Source: Halomonas halocynthiae DSM 14573 (GTDB lineage: Bacteria > Pseudomonadota > Gammaproteobacteria > Pseudomonadales > Halomonadaceae). From it: DNA of 64,000 nt. The notes under the pieces are model-generated. The model was not told where the DNA came from. It saw nothing but the letters and a program-made list of their open reading frames with translations, and ran no database searches. The stretch lies in the NCBI RefSeq assembly GCF_000425725.1, contig NZ_KE384439.1, positions 653,309-717,308 of the forward strand, in the 5' to 3' direction. A program made the position numbers and the translations under genes. Shown here piece after piece: positions 1 through 9,133 of this stretch (position 1 is its first letter; each line of letters begins with the position of its first letter).

Positions 1-324
1 ACTGCTGGCGGCTTAGCCATTGAGCTAAATGACGGGCAGCTGCGCATAAAAACCGAAGGCCAGACACGTAAATTTAAGGAAAGCGTTGAACAAATCACGT
101 TTTCAGGCGCACGAGCGAGGCGTTTTAAGCAGCCAGTACTGTTCGTTACAGAGCGCTGTGTTTTCCGCTTAGAGCCCGATGGGCTAACCCTTAGCGAAAT
201 TGCGCCGGGTATCGATATCGAGCGCGATATTCTGGCTCATATGAACTTTATACCGCGTATCGGTGATATTCAGCCCATGGACCCACGCCTGTTCATCGAC
301 GCCCCCATGAAATTGCGTGAATAG
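1..324 (+). CDS. Acyl-CoA:acetate/3-ketoacid CoA-transferase, C-terminal end (partial)
   Basis: The reading frame is open from base 1 and stops at 322-324, so only the last 107 residues are present. The segment contains FSGARARRFKQPVLFVTERC and then a run reading EIAPGIDIERDILAHM, which is the C-terminal signature of the single-chain family I CoA-transferases (YdiF or propionate CoA-transferase type). These enzymes move CoA between acyl-CoA and a free acid through a glutamyl-CoA intermediate. The catalytic Glu lies upstream of the window and cannot be checked. No partner gene is visible to define the substrate. I am fairly sure of the family, less of the exact acid used. Confidence 0.75.
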   Translation, partial: TAGGLAIELNDGQLRIKTEGQTRKFKESVEQITFSGARARRFKQPVLFVTERCVFRLEPDGLTLSEIAPGIDIERDILAHMNFIPRIGDIQPMDPRLFIDAPMKLRE

Positions 325-396
325 CGCTGAAAAAATCATCCTAAAAGCATAGTATGAGGTGACGACAGCGTACTAACAGAAAGAGATGGAACGTAC

Positions 397-762
397 ATGG
401 CGCTTTATCTACTGGTATTTGCAGTTTGTCTATTAGTGATCGGAAGCGTGCTGGCTGTACTGATGCTATCACGTACTCCGCGCTACCTGACCCAGGCAGA
501 GGATTTGCTGACACTGTTTGCTAAAGCACTGGATAATAGCGTCAGCGAAACCGAATGGAACACCATTATGGGCTACCCGATACGCCATGATGAATTTCTT
601 GAAGGTGTGCGCCGACGCGCCTTGCGGGTGATGGAAGAACATGGCCGATATGGCCGTGCGCAGCGCGGGGGGCAGCTATTAGATACAGAGGGTCAAGCAG
701 AACTTAACGCCATGAGAGACCATCTAAATGCGCGCACCGAGCTTAGAAAAAATCTCATATGA
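397..762 (+). CDS. Small membrane-anchored protein of unknown function
   Basis: This is a 121-residue protein. Residues 3-24 form one strongly hydrophobic segment (LYLLVFAVCLLVIGSVLAVL), followed by a hydrophilic, charged cytoplasmic-type tail rich in Arg and Glu. The purine-rich AGAGATGGAA before ATG 397 is a fair ribosome binding site. The gene stands 72 bp after the CoA-transferase stop and 30 bp before the AraC-type regulator, and all three face the same way. I do not recognise a named family. The N-terminal anchor and helical tail suggest a single-pass inner-membrane protein, but no function can be given. Confidence 0.6.
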   Translation: MALYLLVFAVCLLVIGSVLAVLMLSRTPRYLTQAEDLLTLFAKALDNSVSETEWNTIMGYPIRHDEFLEGVRRRALRVMEEHGRYGRAQRGGQLLDTEGQAELNAMRDHLNARTELRKNLI

Positions 763-792
763 TGCCCCACACCCCGATAATAAAAACAGACC

Positions 793-1614
793 ATGAATAG
801 CGCCTTTCGCCAGATACCCCTTGACCCCGTGCCTCACCACCATGCTCACGACTTTCATCAGATCGTGATTGGGCTGCACGGCCAGGCAGAATTTGAAATT
901 GAAGGGCTTGTCGGCTCTGTTTCAACACTGTCAGGCTGCATTGTTCCTGCCAACCACCAGCATCACTACGCGGGCCATGGCGAGAACCGCCAGCTAATTA
1001 TCGACCTACCCCGCGACGCCATCAGCCTTACGGGTCACCACCATGAACTCTCTCGCCTGTTTGATGAGCCCGCTTTCTTCGAGCTGGACAGTCCGCTCAG
1101 ACATTACCTGAACTTCCTGCTCGAAGAGATACAGCAGTTGGACCAGGTCAAGCCTGGGGCATCATTGCAGCACGAGCGCCTGACCAGCACACTGCTCGGC
1201 TCGCTGCATTCACGGCTGACCGAGCGCCAGCCAGCGCGTGGCAGAACACTGGACCTCAACGCACTAGATCGCTATATCGATTGCCACCTAGAGTGTGCGC
1301 TGCGGGTATCTGATCTTGCCGCCAAAGCTTGCTTGAGCGAAGGGCACTTCAGCCAGTGTTTTAGTGCCCAGACCGGCATGCCCCCTTGGCAGTATGTCAT
1401 GCAGCGGCGCCTTTTCGCCGCCAGACGCCTACTCCTGGAAACTCCTCTTCCTCTCATTGAAATTGCGGCTCTGGCTGGTTTTTCCAATCAAAGTGCTTTA
1501 TCTAACGCTTTCCGGCGAGCCTACGGCCACCCACCCAGCCAGCTAAGAAAAAATATCAGCAACGAGTTACCTCGCCAGCTTGGCCAAGTAGCGCACGACA
1601 TCCAGCCTGACTAA
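793..1614 (+). CDS. AraC family transcriptional regulator
   Basis: The protein is 273 residues. The N-terminal third is a cupin-type sensor with a His-rich stretch (residues near 13-20 and 54-62, including HQHHYAGHG). The C-terminal 100 residues hold the paired AraC helix-turn-helix motifs: the first around VSDLAAKACLSEGHFSQCF and the second around IEIAALAGFSNQSALSNAFR. The ligand is unknown. The gene lies directly upstream of putA on the same strand with a 322-bp gap. Because this PutA has no DNA-binding domain of its own, an AraC-type protein is a reasonable candidate regulator of proline use. That link is inference from position only. No strong ribosome binding site precedes ATG 793. Confidence 0.85.
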   Translation: MNSAFRQIPLDPVPHHHAHDFHQIVIGLHGQAEFEIEGLVGSVSTLSGCIVPANHQHHYAGHGENRQLIIDLPRDAISLTGHHHELSRLFDEPAFFELDSPLRHYLNFLLEEIQQLDQVKPGASLQHERLTSTLLGSLHSRLTERQPARGRTLDLNALDRYIDCHLECALRVSDLAAKACLSEGHFSQCFSAQTGMPPWQYVMQRRLFAARRLLLETPLPLIEIAALAGFSNQSALSNAFRRAYGHPPSQLRKNISNELPRQLGQVAHDIQPD

Positions 1615-1936
1615 CTTGCACCAGGCACCAGGCTAGGCTTACGGTGAAGGGGGCGAGCATCAACAGTTCGAATAGCAGCACAACTCGTTCACACCCGCCC
1701 GTCAGCTACTAGAAAAATACGGACACATGCGGCAGCTCGCATTATACGAAAGTCGAAAAATCCTTCTATACGATGTCAGGATCTAGGAAATAAACAAGTC
1801 CTGACGTGGAATCAACAAGCAGCGTTGACCACAGCGCCCTACCCTGTATCAATCCCCGGCCACCTGCTGCAGAGTCAGCATGGTACCAACCGGAACAACC
1901 CCTGTGGCAACCAGCAACCTTGCGGGGAATGACACC
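1615..1936 (+). promoter_or_regulatory. Upstream region of putA with a direct repeat
   Basis: No gene is supported in this 322-bp gap. It contains two copies of TATACGA (1743-1749 and 1767-1773), 24 bp apart start to start. AraC-type regulators commonly bind direct repeats about two helical turns apart, so this is a possible binding site for the regulator just upstream. I could not pick a convincing -35/-10 pair. Confidence 0.25.
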
Positions 1937-4900
1937 ATGCTCAACGCCGACACCATGCTCATCGATAGTACTTGGCAACAGAATGCCGACACCCTTTTCA
2001 GCACCATCAGCGATCATTACATCGTTGATGAAAACACGTATGTAGATGAGCTCATCAAGGCACTAGGAACGAGCCAGCACGATGTTGATCAAACATCGGC
2101 CAATACCGCGTCGTTAGTGCGCGAAGTACGTGAGATGGACACGGCTGTCGATACCATCGACGAGCTGCTTCAACAGTACAGCCTGAACACCCATGAAGGC
2201 CTGATGCTGATGTGCTTGGCTGAGGCTATGCTGCGCATTCCCGACAAAGCCACTGCCGATGCCTTGATTGAAGACAGGCTAGCGCCTGCTGACTGGCAAT
2301 CTTACGCTGGCAAAAGTGACTCATGGCTAGTCAATGCCTCGACATGGGGCCTATTAATGACAGGTCGCGTTGTCAGCATGGACCGTACCGAAGACGGCAA
2401 ACCCAGCAACTTCATTAACCGTATGGTTAACCGCATGGGTGAACCGGTCATCCGGCGCGCCATGGTTGAAGCGATGAAGATTATGGGCAAGCAGTTCGTG
2501 CTGGGGCGCGATATCAATGAAGCGTTGAAGCGCTCCAAACCACTGTTTGATAAAGGCTACACCTATTCCTACGATATGCTTGGGGAAGCCGCGCGCACCC
2601 GTGACGATGCCCAACGCTATTTTGACGACTATGCTCGCGCCATAGAGCAGGTAGGAAAAACAAGCAAGGCGTTGCCTGATCACACGCCGGCACCGTCCGT
2701 ATCCATCAAATTATCGGCACTGCACCCGCGTTACGAATTTGGCCGCCGTGAGCAAGTACTTGACGAGCTGGTCACCTCGGTGCGCGAACTTGCTGCCCTG
2801 GCCCGTAGCCAGAGTGTTGCCATTACCATTGATGCCGAAGAAGTTGACCGCCTAGAAATTTCCCTGGAAGTCTTTCGTGCGGTTTATACCAGCGACACCT
2901 GCCGTGGTTGGGGCCACTTCGGCCTGGTCGTTCAGGGCTACTCCACCCGCGCCCTACCCACACTGCACTTCATCAACCGCCTGGCGGATGAACAAGGTGA
3001 TGAAATTCCACTCAGGCTGGTCAAGGGTGCCTACTGGGACACAGAGATCAAAGAGTCTCAACAACTCGGTGTTGAAGGGTACCCAGTATTCACCCGCAAA
3101 GCGTCAACCGATATTTCCTACTTGGTATGCGCCCGCTTCCTACTCTCTGAGGCGACCCGTGGCCGTATTTTCCCGCAGTTTGCGACCCATAATGCCCACA
3201 CTATCACCAGCATTCTCGAACAAGCCAATCAGGGCGGTCGTCCGTTTGAGTTCCAGCGCCTGCATGGCATGGGCGAAGCACTCTACGAGGCGGCATTAAA
3301 GCGCGCGCCCAAGGGGACTTACTGCCGTATTTATGCACCGGTTGGTGCGCACAAAGACCTGCTCCCCTACCTGGTTCGTCGACTGCTGGAAAACGGCGCT
3401 AACTCGTCCTTTGTACACCAGCTGGTCGACCCAGAAGTCCCCGTTGAATCGCTATGTCAGCACCCAGTGCAAACGTTGCGCCAGTACGCAACGCTGGCCA
3501 ACAATCAAATTCCACTGCCGCTCGAGATCTACGGCGAAGAACGACGCAACTCTAAAGGTCTGGACCTGAACATTCGCAGCCATTACGAGCCGCTGATGGA
3601 GAGCATGGACAAGTTCATGGATATCCAATATCAGGCTGGCCCCCTGTTGGCAGACACTGCGACAACAAATGACACCAAGCACCTCAAAGTAACAGCGCCC
3701 TTCGACCACCGCAAAGCGGTCGGCAGCGTGCAATGGACCACCGCCGAGCAGGCTGAAAAAGCCGTCGATTCGGCATGGGCGGCCTTTCCGCGCTGGGAAG
3801 CAACGCCAGTCAGTGAGCGAGCTGACATCCTACGGCGCTTCGCCGACCTCATGGAAACCAACATGGCAGAGCTGATGACGCTTTGCTCTCGGGAAGGTGG
3901 CAAGCTGCTAACCGATGGTGTCGCCGAAATCCGCGAAGCCGTGGACTTCTGCCGCTATTACGCAAATCGTGCTGAAATGCTATTTGGTAAACCGACGATA
4001 CTTCCTGGCCCGACGGGTGAGTCAAACGAGTTACACATGGGCGGCAAGGGTGTATTCGCGGCTATCAGTCCATGGAACTTCCCAATTGCCATTTTTTGTG
4101 GCCAGCTAGTGGCCACTGCCGTGTCGGGTAACAGCGTACTGGCTAAACCCGCTGAACAAACATCTATCACCGCACATCGTGTGATTGAGCTGCTATATGA
4201 CGCGGGTATGCCACGCGATGTGGTGCAGCTTTTGCCTGGTGATGGCCCAACGGTTGGCAGCATTCTGACCAGCGATCCACGCATTACCGGTGTGGTCTTC
4301 ACTGGGGGCACAGATACCGCACAGATCATCAATCGCGCGCTGGCCAGCCGAGAAAATGCCGCACTTCCAACGCTGGTTGCCGAAACAGGCGGCATGAACG
4401 CGATGATTGTTGATTCCACGGCGCTGCCGGAACAGGTCGTTGTTGATGTGATTGAGTCTGCCTTCCAAAGTGCAGGACAACGCTGCTCAGCCTTGCGCGT
4501 ACTCTACCTTCAGGATGATGTCGCCGACCGGGTTATTGAAATTCTCAAAGGTGCTATGGCAGAGCTGCGAGTGGGTGACCCCCGCGAACTGGGCACCGAT
4601 GTGGGCCCTGTCATTGATGCTGACGCGCAACAAGGCCTGCAGGCGCATATCGATCGCCTGAAAGCTGAAGGGCGATTACTCGCAGAAACGCCGCTTGACG
4701 CAACCCTGACTCGCGAAGGCACTTTCATTGCACCCACAGCATTTCTTATCGATGGCATTGAGGCGCTGGAGCGCGAACAGTTCGGCCCGATCCTGCATGT
4801 GGTCCGCTACAAGGCCAAGGATATTGATCACGTGATTGATTCCATTAATGGCAGGGGCTATGGCCTGACGTTCGGTGTGCATAGCCGCAATGAAAGTTAT

Positions 4901-5128
4901 GCTAACCAAATCGCCAGCAAAATCCGTGCTGGTAACGTTTACATCAACCGCAATATTATCGGTGCAGTCGTAGGCGTTCAGCCTTTCGGTGGTCAAGGGC
5001 TTTCTGGCACCGGGCCCAAGGCTGGCGGCCCGCATTACCTGTTGCGCTTCGCCACTGAAAAAGCCATTACCAACAATACGGCGGCGCTTGGCGGCAATGC
5101 CTCATTGCTGGCATTGGGAGACGAATAA
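1937..5128 (+). CDS. putA: Bifunctional proline dehydrogenase / delta-1-pyrroline-5-carboxylate dehydrogenase PutA
   Basis: PutA oxidises proline to glutamate in two steps: an FAD-linked proline dehydrogenase feeds electrons to the quinone pool, and an NAD-linked aldehyde dehydrogenase completes the reaction. The PRODH barrel covers roughly residues 70-480 (IKLSALHPRYEF, LVKGAYWDTEIK). The P5C dehydrogenase follows, with AETGGMNAMIVD and the catalytic Cys in SAGQRCSALR near residue 850. The usual N-terminal ribbon-helix-helix DNA-binding domain is absent, and so is the extra C-terminal domain of the long PutAs. This is therefore the short bifunctional type, 1063 residues from ATG 1937. That start is preferred to the in-frame ATG 1880 because CGGGGA sits 8 bp before it. 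A strong hairpin follows the stop, and putP lies 384 bp downstream. Confidence 0.96.
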   Translation: MLNADTMLIDSTWQQNADTLFSTISDHYIVDENTYVDELIKALGTSQHDVDQTSANTASLVREVREMDTAVDTIDELLQQYSLNTHEGLMLMCLAEAMLRIPDKATADALIEDRLAPADWQSYAGKSDSWLVNASTWGLLMTGRVVSMDRTEDGKPSNFINRMVNRMGEPVIRRAMVEAMKIMGKQFVLGRDINEALKRSKPLFDKGYTYSYDMLGEAARTRDDAQRYFDDYARAIEQVGKTSKALPDHTPAPSVSIKLSALHPRYEFGRREQVLDELVTSVRELAALARSQSVAITIDAEEVDRLEISLEVFRAVYTSDTCRGWGHFGLVVQGYSTRALPTLHFINRLADEQGDEIPLRLVKGAYWDTEIKESQQLGVEGYPVFTRKASTDISYLVCARFLLSEATRGRIFPQFATHNAHTITSILEQANQGGRPFEFQRLHGMGEALYEAALKRAPKGTYCRIYAPVGAHKDLLPYLVRRLLENGANSSFVHQLVDPEVPVESLCQHPVQTLRQYATLANNQIPLPLEIYGEERRNSKGLDLNIRSHYEPLMESMDKFMDIQYQAGPLLADTATTNDTKHLKVTAPFDHRKAVGSVQWTTAEQAEKAVDSAWAAFPRWEATPVSERADILRRFADLMETNMAELMTLCSREGGKLLTDGVAEIREAVDFCRYYANRAEMLFGKPTILPGPTGESNELHMGGKGVFAAISPWNFPIAIFCGQLVATAVSGNSVLAKPAEQTSITAHRVIELLYDAGMPRDVVQLLPGDGPTVGSILTSDPRITGVVFTGGTDTAQIINRALASRENAALPTLVAETGGMNAMIVDSTALPEQVVVDVIESAFQSAGQRCSALRVLYLQDDVADRVIEILKGAMAELRVGDPRELGTDVGPVIDADAQQGLQAHIDRLKAEGRLLAETPLDATLTREGTFIAPTAFLIDGIEALEREQFGPILHVVRYKAKDIDHVIDSINGRGYGLTFGVHSRNESYANQIASKIRAGNVYINRNIIGAVVGVQPFGGQGLSGTGPKAGGPHYLLRFATEKAITNNTAALGGNASLLALGDE

Positions 5129-5136
5129 ATCACTAA

Positions 5137-5165
5137 GTGCGCGCCCAGACAATCTGGGCGCGCAC
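5137..5165 (+). terminator. Strong hairpin downstream of putA
   Basis: GTGCGCGCCCAGA (5137-5149) is followed by a CAA loop and its perfect reverse complement (5153-5165), giving a 13-bp GC-rich stem starting 8 bp after the putA stop. Only a short ATTTC follows, so the U-tract is weak. It may be an intrinsic terminator or an mRNA-stabilising stem between putA and putP. Confidence 0.65.
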
Positions 5166-5512
5166 ATTTCCGTTCACAGGTAGTGTGTGATACCACTATC
5201 GCTCAACTGACAGAAAGCTCTGTCTTCACGGGGGTACGCGTCAAAAGCCAACGTCAGGTCGTTATCACGTCTCTGACAATAACCACAACATGAGATAAGT
5301 ACGATAATCTCTGAAGGATCGGCAGGACGTCATTATTTTTCCTGCTGTCAAATCAACCGGATGGAAGGACCCACCAATGACCTCAACAAGACGACCAACG
5401 ACGTTACAGCCGCACGTTCACTGATAGCGAGCCTGCTATCAACGCTCTGACATATATGTAATAACACCTTGTCGGTGTGGGTTCCGACAATAAAATAACA
5501 TGGAGACATCTT
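5166..5512 (+). promoter_or_regulatory. putA-putP intergenic region
   Basis: No gene is supported here. Beyond the putA hairpin there is a short dyad, GACAGA-AAGC-TCTGTC (5209-5224), which could be an operator. A separate putP promoter is expected in this 350-bp region because of the hairpin at its left edge, but I could not identify one with confidence. Confidence 0.25.
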
Positions 5513-7003
5513 ATGGCTAATGGTGTTTGGATCAGCCTGTTTATCTATTTTGCGCTCATGATAGCCATCGGCTTTTATGCCATGCGCAAATCCACATCAA
5601 CTTCTGAAGGCTACATACTAGGTGGCCGATCTCTCAGCCCAGCCGTCGCCGCACTCTCGGCTGGTGCCTCAGACATGAGTGGCTGGCTGCTGCTGGGCTT
5701 GCCCGGAGCCATGTTCGTGTCTGGCCTGGGTTCTGCCTGGATCGGTATTGGCCTGTTTGTTGGCGCATTTTTCAACTGGGTGCTTGTTGCACCTCGCCTG
5801 CGCGAACAAACCGTTCACTACGGTAATGCAATCACCATTCCAGAATTTCTGGCTAACCGCTTTCCCACTCGCTCCATACCACTGAGAACGGTATCAGCAG
5901 TTGTCATCGTGGTCTTTTTCTCAGTATATACCGCCTCAGGTCTGGTAGCGGGTGGCAAACTGTTTGAAAGCGCCTTTTCGGGAGTGATCAACATTGGCGG
6001 AATGAGTGACTATTCCACCGGTATTCTGGTCACCTTGGGTGTGGTTCTGCTCTACACCGTTATCGGCGGCTTTCTCGCTGTAAGCATGACCGACTTTGTG
6101 CAAGGCTGCATCATGATGCTGGCACTGGTTATCATGCCGCTAGTCATTCTTTATGGCGATGGAGGCGGCGGTATCGCCCAGGCTGATCAAACCCTGAGAG
6201 ACGTCGACCCAACGCTGCTGTCGTGGACACAAGGGCTAACCATTATCGGCTGGCTCTCTGCGGTTACCTGGGGATTGGGGTATTTTGGCCAACCACACAT
6301 TATCGTGCGTTTTATGGCCATACGCTCACTGAAAGATGTCCCAACAGCCCGTAATATTGGCATGAGCTGGATGTTCATTTCGCTCTTTGGCGCGGTCGCT
6401 ATGGGGCTGTTTGGCCGTGCTTACGCGGTTCGCAACGGCATGGATATCGCAGACCCAGAAACCATCTTTATCATCCTGGCAGACCTACTGTTCCATCCGC
6501 TGGTCACCGGCTTCCTCTATGCTGCCCTGCTGGCCGCTGTCATGAGCACCATCTCCAGCCAGCTTCTAGTGGCGTCTTCGTCATTGACGGAAGACTTCTA
6601 CCGCCTGTTTCTACGCAAGCAAGCCACAGAAAAGGAAACTGTCCGCATCGGCCGGATAAGTGTTGTCTTGGTCGGGCTCGTAGCCGCTGTTATTGCCTCG
6701 GACCCCGAGTCACAAGTGCTCGGACTGGTAAGTCACGCATGGGCAGGTTTTGGTGCCGCCTTCGGCCCACTGATCATCCTGTCATTGATGTGGCCACGCA
6801 CTAATGGCGCCGGCGCCATCGCGGGCATGGTAGCAGGCACACTCACCGTGATTGTTTGGGTCCTGCTGGGTTGGAACGCAAGCTTCATGGGCGGCCCTGG
6901 TGTCTATGAAATTATGCCTGGATTTGCTGCGTCCTTTATCGCCATTCTGCTAGTCAGCAACATGACAGCCGATGCCGGTGAGTATCAGCACATTTCTCGC
7001 TGA
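5513..7003 (+). CDS. putP: Sodium/proline symporter PutP
   Basis: PutP imports proline with sodium, supplying both the PutA substrate and a compatible solute under salt stress. The 496-residue protein is a multi-pass solute:sodium symporter (SSS family). Family signatures include a TM2 run beginning ALSAGASDMSGWLLLGLPG, TVIGGFLAVSMTDFVQG, and SSQLLVASSSLTEDFYR in the second half of the LeuT-like fold, the region that contributes to the sodium site. ATG 5513 is chosen because ATGGAGA (5500-5506) lies 6 bp upstream and the protein then begins MANGVWISL as in other PutPs. An upstream in-frame start at 5477 has no ribosome binding site. The gene ends before a clear terminator. Confidence 0.95.
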   Translation: MANGVWISLFIYFALMIAIGFYAMRKSTSTSEGYILGGRSLSPAVAALSAGASDMSGWLLLGLPGAMFVSGLGSAWIGIGLFVGAFFNWVLVAPRLREQTVHYGNAITIPEFLANRFPTRSIPLRTVSAVVIVVFFSVYTASGLVAGGKLFESAFSGVINIGGMSDYSTGILVTLGVVLLYTVIGGFLAVSMTDFVQGCIMMLALVIMPLVILYGDGGGGIAQADQTLRDVDPTLLSWTQGLTIIGWLSAVTWGLGYFGQPHIIVRFMAIRSLKDVPTARNIGMSWMFISLFGAVAMGLFGRAYAVRNGMDIADPETIFIILADLLFHPLVTGFLYAALLAAVMSTISSQLLVASSSLTEDFYRLFLRKQATEKETVRIGRISVVLVGLVAAVIASDPESQVLGLVSHAWAGFGAAFGPLIILSLMWPRTNGAGAIAGMVAGTLTVIVWVLLGWNASFMGGPGVYEIMPGFAASFIAILLVSNMTADAGEYQHISR

Positions 7004-7040
7004 ACAGACGCATGTAACACTCTCGCATTGAGCGCGATAA

Positions 7041-7074
7041 ACAGAGGGTTCCATCAGGAACCCTCTGTTTTTTT
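7041..7074 (+). terminator. Intrinsic terminator of putP
   Basis: ACAGAGGGTTCC (7041-7052), loop ATCA, then the exact complement (7057-7068) and a run of T to 7074. A 12-bp stem with a U-tract 37 bp after the putP stop is a textbook factor-independent terminator. Confidence 0.92.
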
Positions 7075-7191
7075 ATAACACCGCAAAGACAACCAAAAAT
7101 GCCGACAGGTGACTGGCAATTAGTCATTTCCTCTAGCACCTTTTATTGCCCTGCATCAATTTTTTACTGACCGTTGACCTTTATACTGCAT

Positions 7192-7197
7192 GCATTA
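7192..7197 (+). promoter_or_regulatory. Possible -10 element for ompW
   Basis: TATACT matches the sigma-70 -10 consensus at 5 of 6 positions and lies about 58 bp before the ompW start. No good -35 stands at 17 bp (only an AT run), so the promoter may need an activator. This is a weak call. Confidence 0.3.
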
Positions 7198-7254
7198 ACC
7201 TTGTACGCAAATTTTCAAGGTGTTTACCTTCCTTTCCATAGGAGCACTACCCAG

Positions 7255-7893
7255 ATGTCCAAGAAGATCCTGTTCGTTGCTGGCCTTGGTGTTGCCATGC
7301 TGACTAGTACTCAAGTCATGGCTTCCTCATACGGTGCTGGCGACATGTTTACGCGCTTTGGCATTGCCCGCATTGACCCGAAAAGCAACAACGGCGACTT
7401 GGTACATGGCGCTTTGGAAACAGACGTCAAAACTGGACGTGGTTTTGCGTTCACTCTCGGCTACCGTTTTACCGATAAGCTGGGTATTGAGCTGCTAGCC
7501 GCTGCGCCGTTCAAGCATGACGTTGCACTGACAGACTCAAGCAACAACACTATTGGCGCTTCTGTGAAGCACCTGCCACCTACGTTGACAGCTCAATACT
7601 ATCCGCTGGGCGGCACAGACTCTCCCGTACAGCCTTATGCTGGCGTAGGGTTCAACTATACCCGTTTCTCTAGTGAAGAAATTGATATCAGCGGTGCCAG
7701 TCTTGACCTGAAAAGCTCTTGGGGCGCAGCCGGCCAGCTAGGTGTTGATCTCGTAATCAATGACAACTGGGCACTTAACGCGGCAGCCTGGTATCTGGAT
7801 ATTGACTCAGAAGCTAGGCTCAACGGTGACAAGATCGGTACAGTGCATATCGACCCGCTGGTCATCATGGCTGGTGCCAGCTTCCGCTTCTAA
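7255..7893 (+). CDS. ompW: OmpW family outer membrane protein
   Basis: The 212-residue product begins with a Sec signal peptide (MSKKILFVAGLGVAMLTSTQ, cleavage after VMA-S). It continues as an eight-stranded beta-barrel of the OmpW type, with GFAFTLGYRFTDKLGIELLA, LPPTLTAQYY and VQPYAGVGFNYT, and it ends in the terminal Phe (SFRF) needed for BAM recognition. OmpW proteins form small hydrophobic channels, and their expression often responds to salt and oxygen. ATG 7255 has AGGAG 10 bp upstream, and starting there restores the signal peptide. An upstream in-frame start would add a nonsense leader. The gene stands alone between terminators. Confidence 0.92.
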   Translation: MSKKILFVAGLGVAMLTSTQVMASSYGAGDMFTRFGIARIDPKSNNGDLVHGALETDVKTGRGFAFTLGYRFTDKLGIELLAAAPFKHDVALTDSSNNTIGASVKHLPPTLTAQYYPLGGTDSPVQPYAGVGFNYTRFSSEEIDISGASLDLKSSWGAAGQLGVDLVINDNWALNAAAWYLDIDSEARLNGDKIGTVHIDPLVIMAGASFRF

Positions 7894-7931
7894 GCAAAGC
7901 CAGGTCACCAGGTAGGAAAATCAGGAAATAT

Positions 7932-7968
7932 TGAAACATCCCAGCCGCAACACGGCTGGGATGTTTCA
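7932..7968. terminator. Bidirectional hairpin between ompW and the YqcC gene
   Basis: A perfect 16-bp stem: TGAAACATCCCAGCCG (7932-7947), loop CAACA, and its complement (7953-7968). It lies between convergent genes, with AT-rich flanks on both sides, so it can serve both directions. Confidence 0.8.
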
Positions 7969-7985
7969 TTTCATGGCAGGAGTGA

Positions 7986-8318
7986 TCAGTTATCCGTGAT
8001 TAAACGGTCAATTCGAGTCACCGATTGGCACAACTGACTCCGGTACGGCGGACTCACCGGTACGCTGGTCAAATACGCTTCTAACGCTGGCGTCACATCA
8101 CAACTCATTGGCATTGGTGCCTGCGCATCAGCCAAGGCGTGTAACCTGGCAATAAACACAAAACGCAGCCACTCCGGCAAACTCATGGTATCGGCACTGA
8201 AAGGCTGTTCACTACTGAACGCACTTGCCGGTGGTGTTGCCATCTGCCACATGCCCGCCTCTTCCATGCATGACTCTAACTCATGCAGCGCCTGTTTCAG
8301 TTCCTGATGGGCATTCAT
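7986..8318 (-). CDS. YqcC family protein
   Basis: A 110-residue soluble protein matching the YqcC family (DUF446) from end to end: an N-terminal helix (LKQALHELESCMEE), then FSSEQPFSADTMSLPEWLRF and a stretch beginning VFIARLHALAD. The FxxxxPF-DTM-xxEWLQ-type core is the family hallmark. Members are helical bundle proteins of unknown biochemical role. The gene starts 26 bp after the ABC transporter ATPase stop and faces the same way, so it may share that transcript. It is followed by the bidirectional hairpin. Confidence 0.82.
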   Translation of the reverse strand: MNAHQELKQALHELESCMEEAGMWQMATPPASAFSSEQPFSADTMSLPEWLRFVFIARLHALADAQAPMPMSCDVTPALEAYLTSVPVSPPYRSQLCQSVTRIDRLITDN

Positions 8319-8344
8319 AGCGCCTTCCTCACGTCCTGCCTCTG

Positions 8345-9133
8345 TTATTCGCTAACTGATAGCGCGTCGTTATTGGCCGATATGCTACCGGAAGACGAAG
8401 TAGCCAGCACCTTACGCAGGAAATTTTGCGTACGCGGATCACGTGGCGCATTAAACAACTGTGATGGCGGCCCCTGCTCTACAATGCGCCCACCTTCCAT
8501 GAAAATTACCCGATCAGCGACATCTCGCGCAAAGCTCATTTCATGGGTCACCACCAGCATGGTCTGACGCTCAGCGGCAAGCTGCTTCATCAGCCCCAAT
8601 ACTTCTTCGACCCATTCAGGATCCAGTGATGACGTCGGCTCATCAAAAAGGATAATATCAGCCTTAGCTGCCATGGCCCGCCCGATGCCTACCCGCTGCT
8701 GTTGCCCACCAGAGAGTGAGGCGGGATAAGCGTTAGCTTTACTCGCAAGCCCGATACGCTCAAGAATTTCCAATGCCCTCGCATAGGCTTTTTTCTTGGG
8801 CCAGCGATTTACCACAATCAAGCCTTCCGCAATATTCTCAAGCGCAGTCTTATTGGCAAACAACGCATAATTCTGGAACACAAACGCCGTCCGCCGTCTG
8901 GCAGCAAGCATATCTTTTGCATTCACTGCGGCAACATCAAGATCGAGATCTCCAAGTTTCAAACGCCCTGAATCTGGGCGCTCCAAGAAATTCAGGCAAC
9001 GTAATAACGTTGATTTTCCTGTGCCAGAAGGGCCGATCACTACAATAATTTCACCCTGAGCAATCTCAAGATCAATACCGTCAAGAATGACACTGTCACC
9101 AAAGCGTTTGACGAGTTTTTCTACTCGGATCAT
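8345..9133 (-). CDS. tcyN: Polar amino acid ABC transporter, ATP-binding protein (cystine type)
   Basis: This 262-residue ATPase powers uptake by the permease encoded just upstream. Walker A is GPSGTGKST, the Q-loop follows FVFQNYALF, the ABC signature is LSGGQQQRVGIGRA, Walker B is IILFDEPTSS, and the switch His is in VVTHEMSFARDVADRV. This is the polar amino acid subgroup, and overall closest in style to YecC/TcyN of the L-cystine system. The start overlaps the permease stop by 4 bp (ATGA), which implies translational coupling. Specificity for cystine is inferred from resemblance and gene order. Another polar amino acid remains possible. Confidence 0.88.
   Translation of the reverse strand: MIRVEKLVKRFGDSVILDGIDLEIAQGEIIVVIGPSGTGKSTLLRCLNFLERPDSGRLKLGDLDLDVAAVNAKDMLAARRRTAFVFQNYALFANKTALENIAEGLIVVNRWPKKKAYARALEILERIGLASKANAYPASLSGGQQQRVGIGRAMAAKADIILFDEPTSSLDPEWVEEVLGLMKQLAAERQTMLVVTHEMSFARDVADRVIFMEGGRIVEQGPPSQLFNAPRDPRTQNFLRKVLATSSSGSISANNDALSVSE

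Noticed and set aside
3958..4480. Long open frames on the minus strand inside putA
   Set aside because: They lack family resemblance and ribosome binding sites and overlap the aldehyde dehydrogenase domain of putA; they are antisense shadows.
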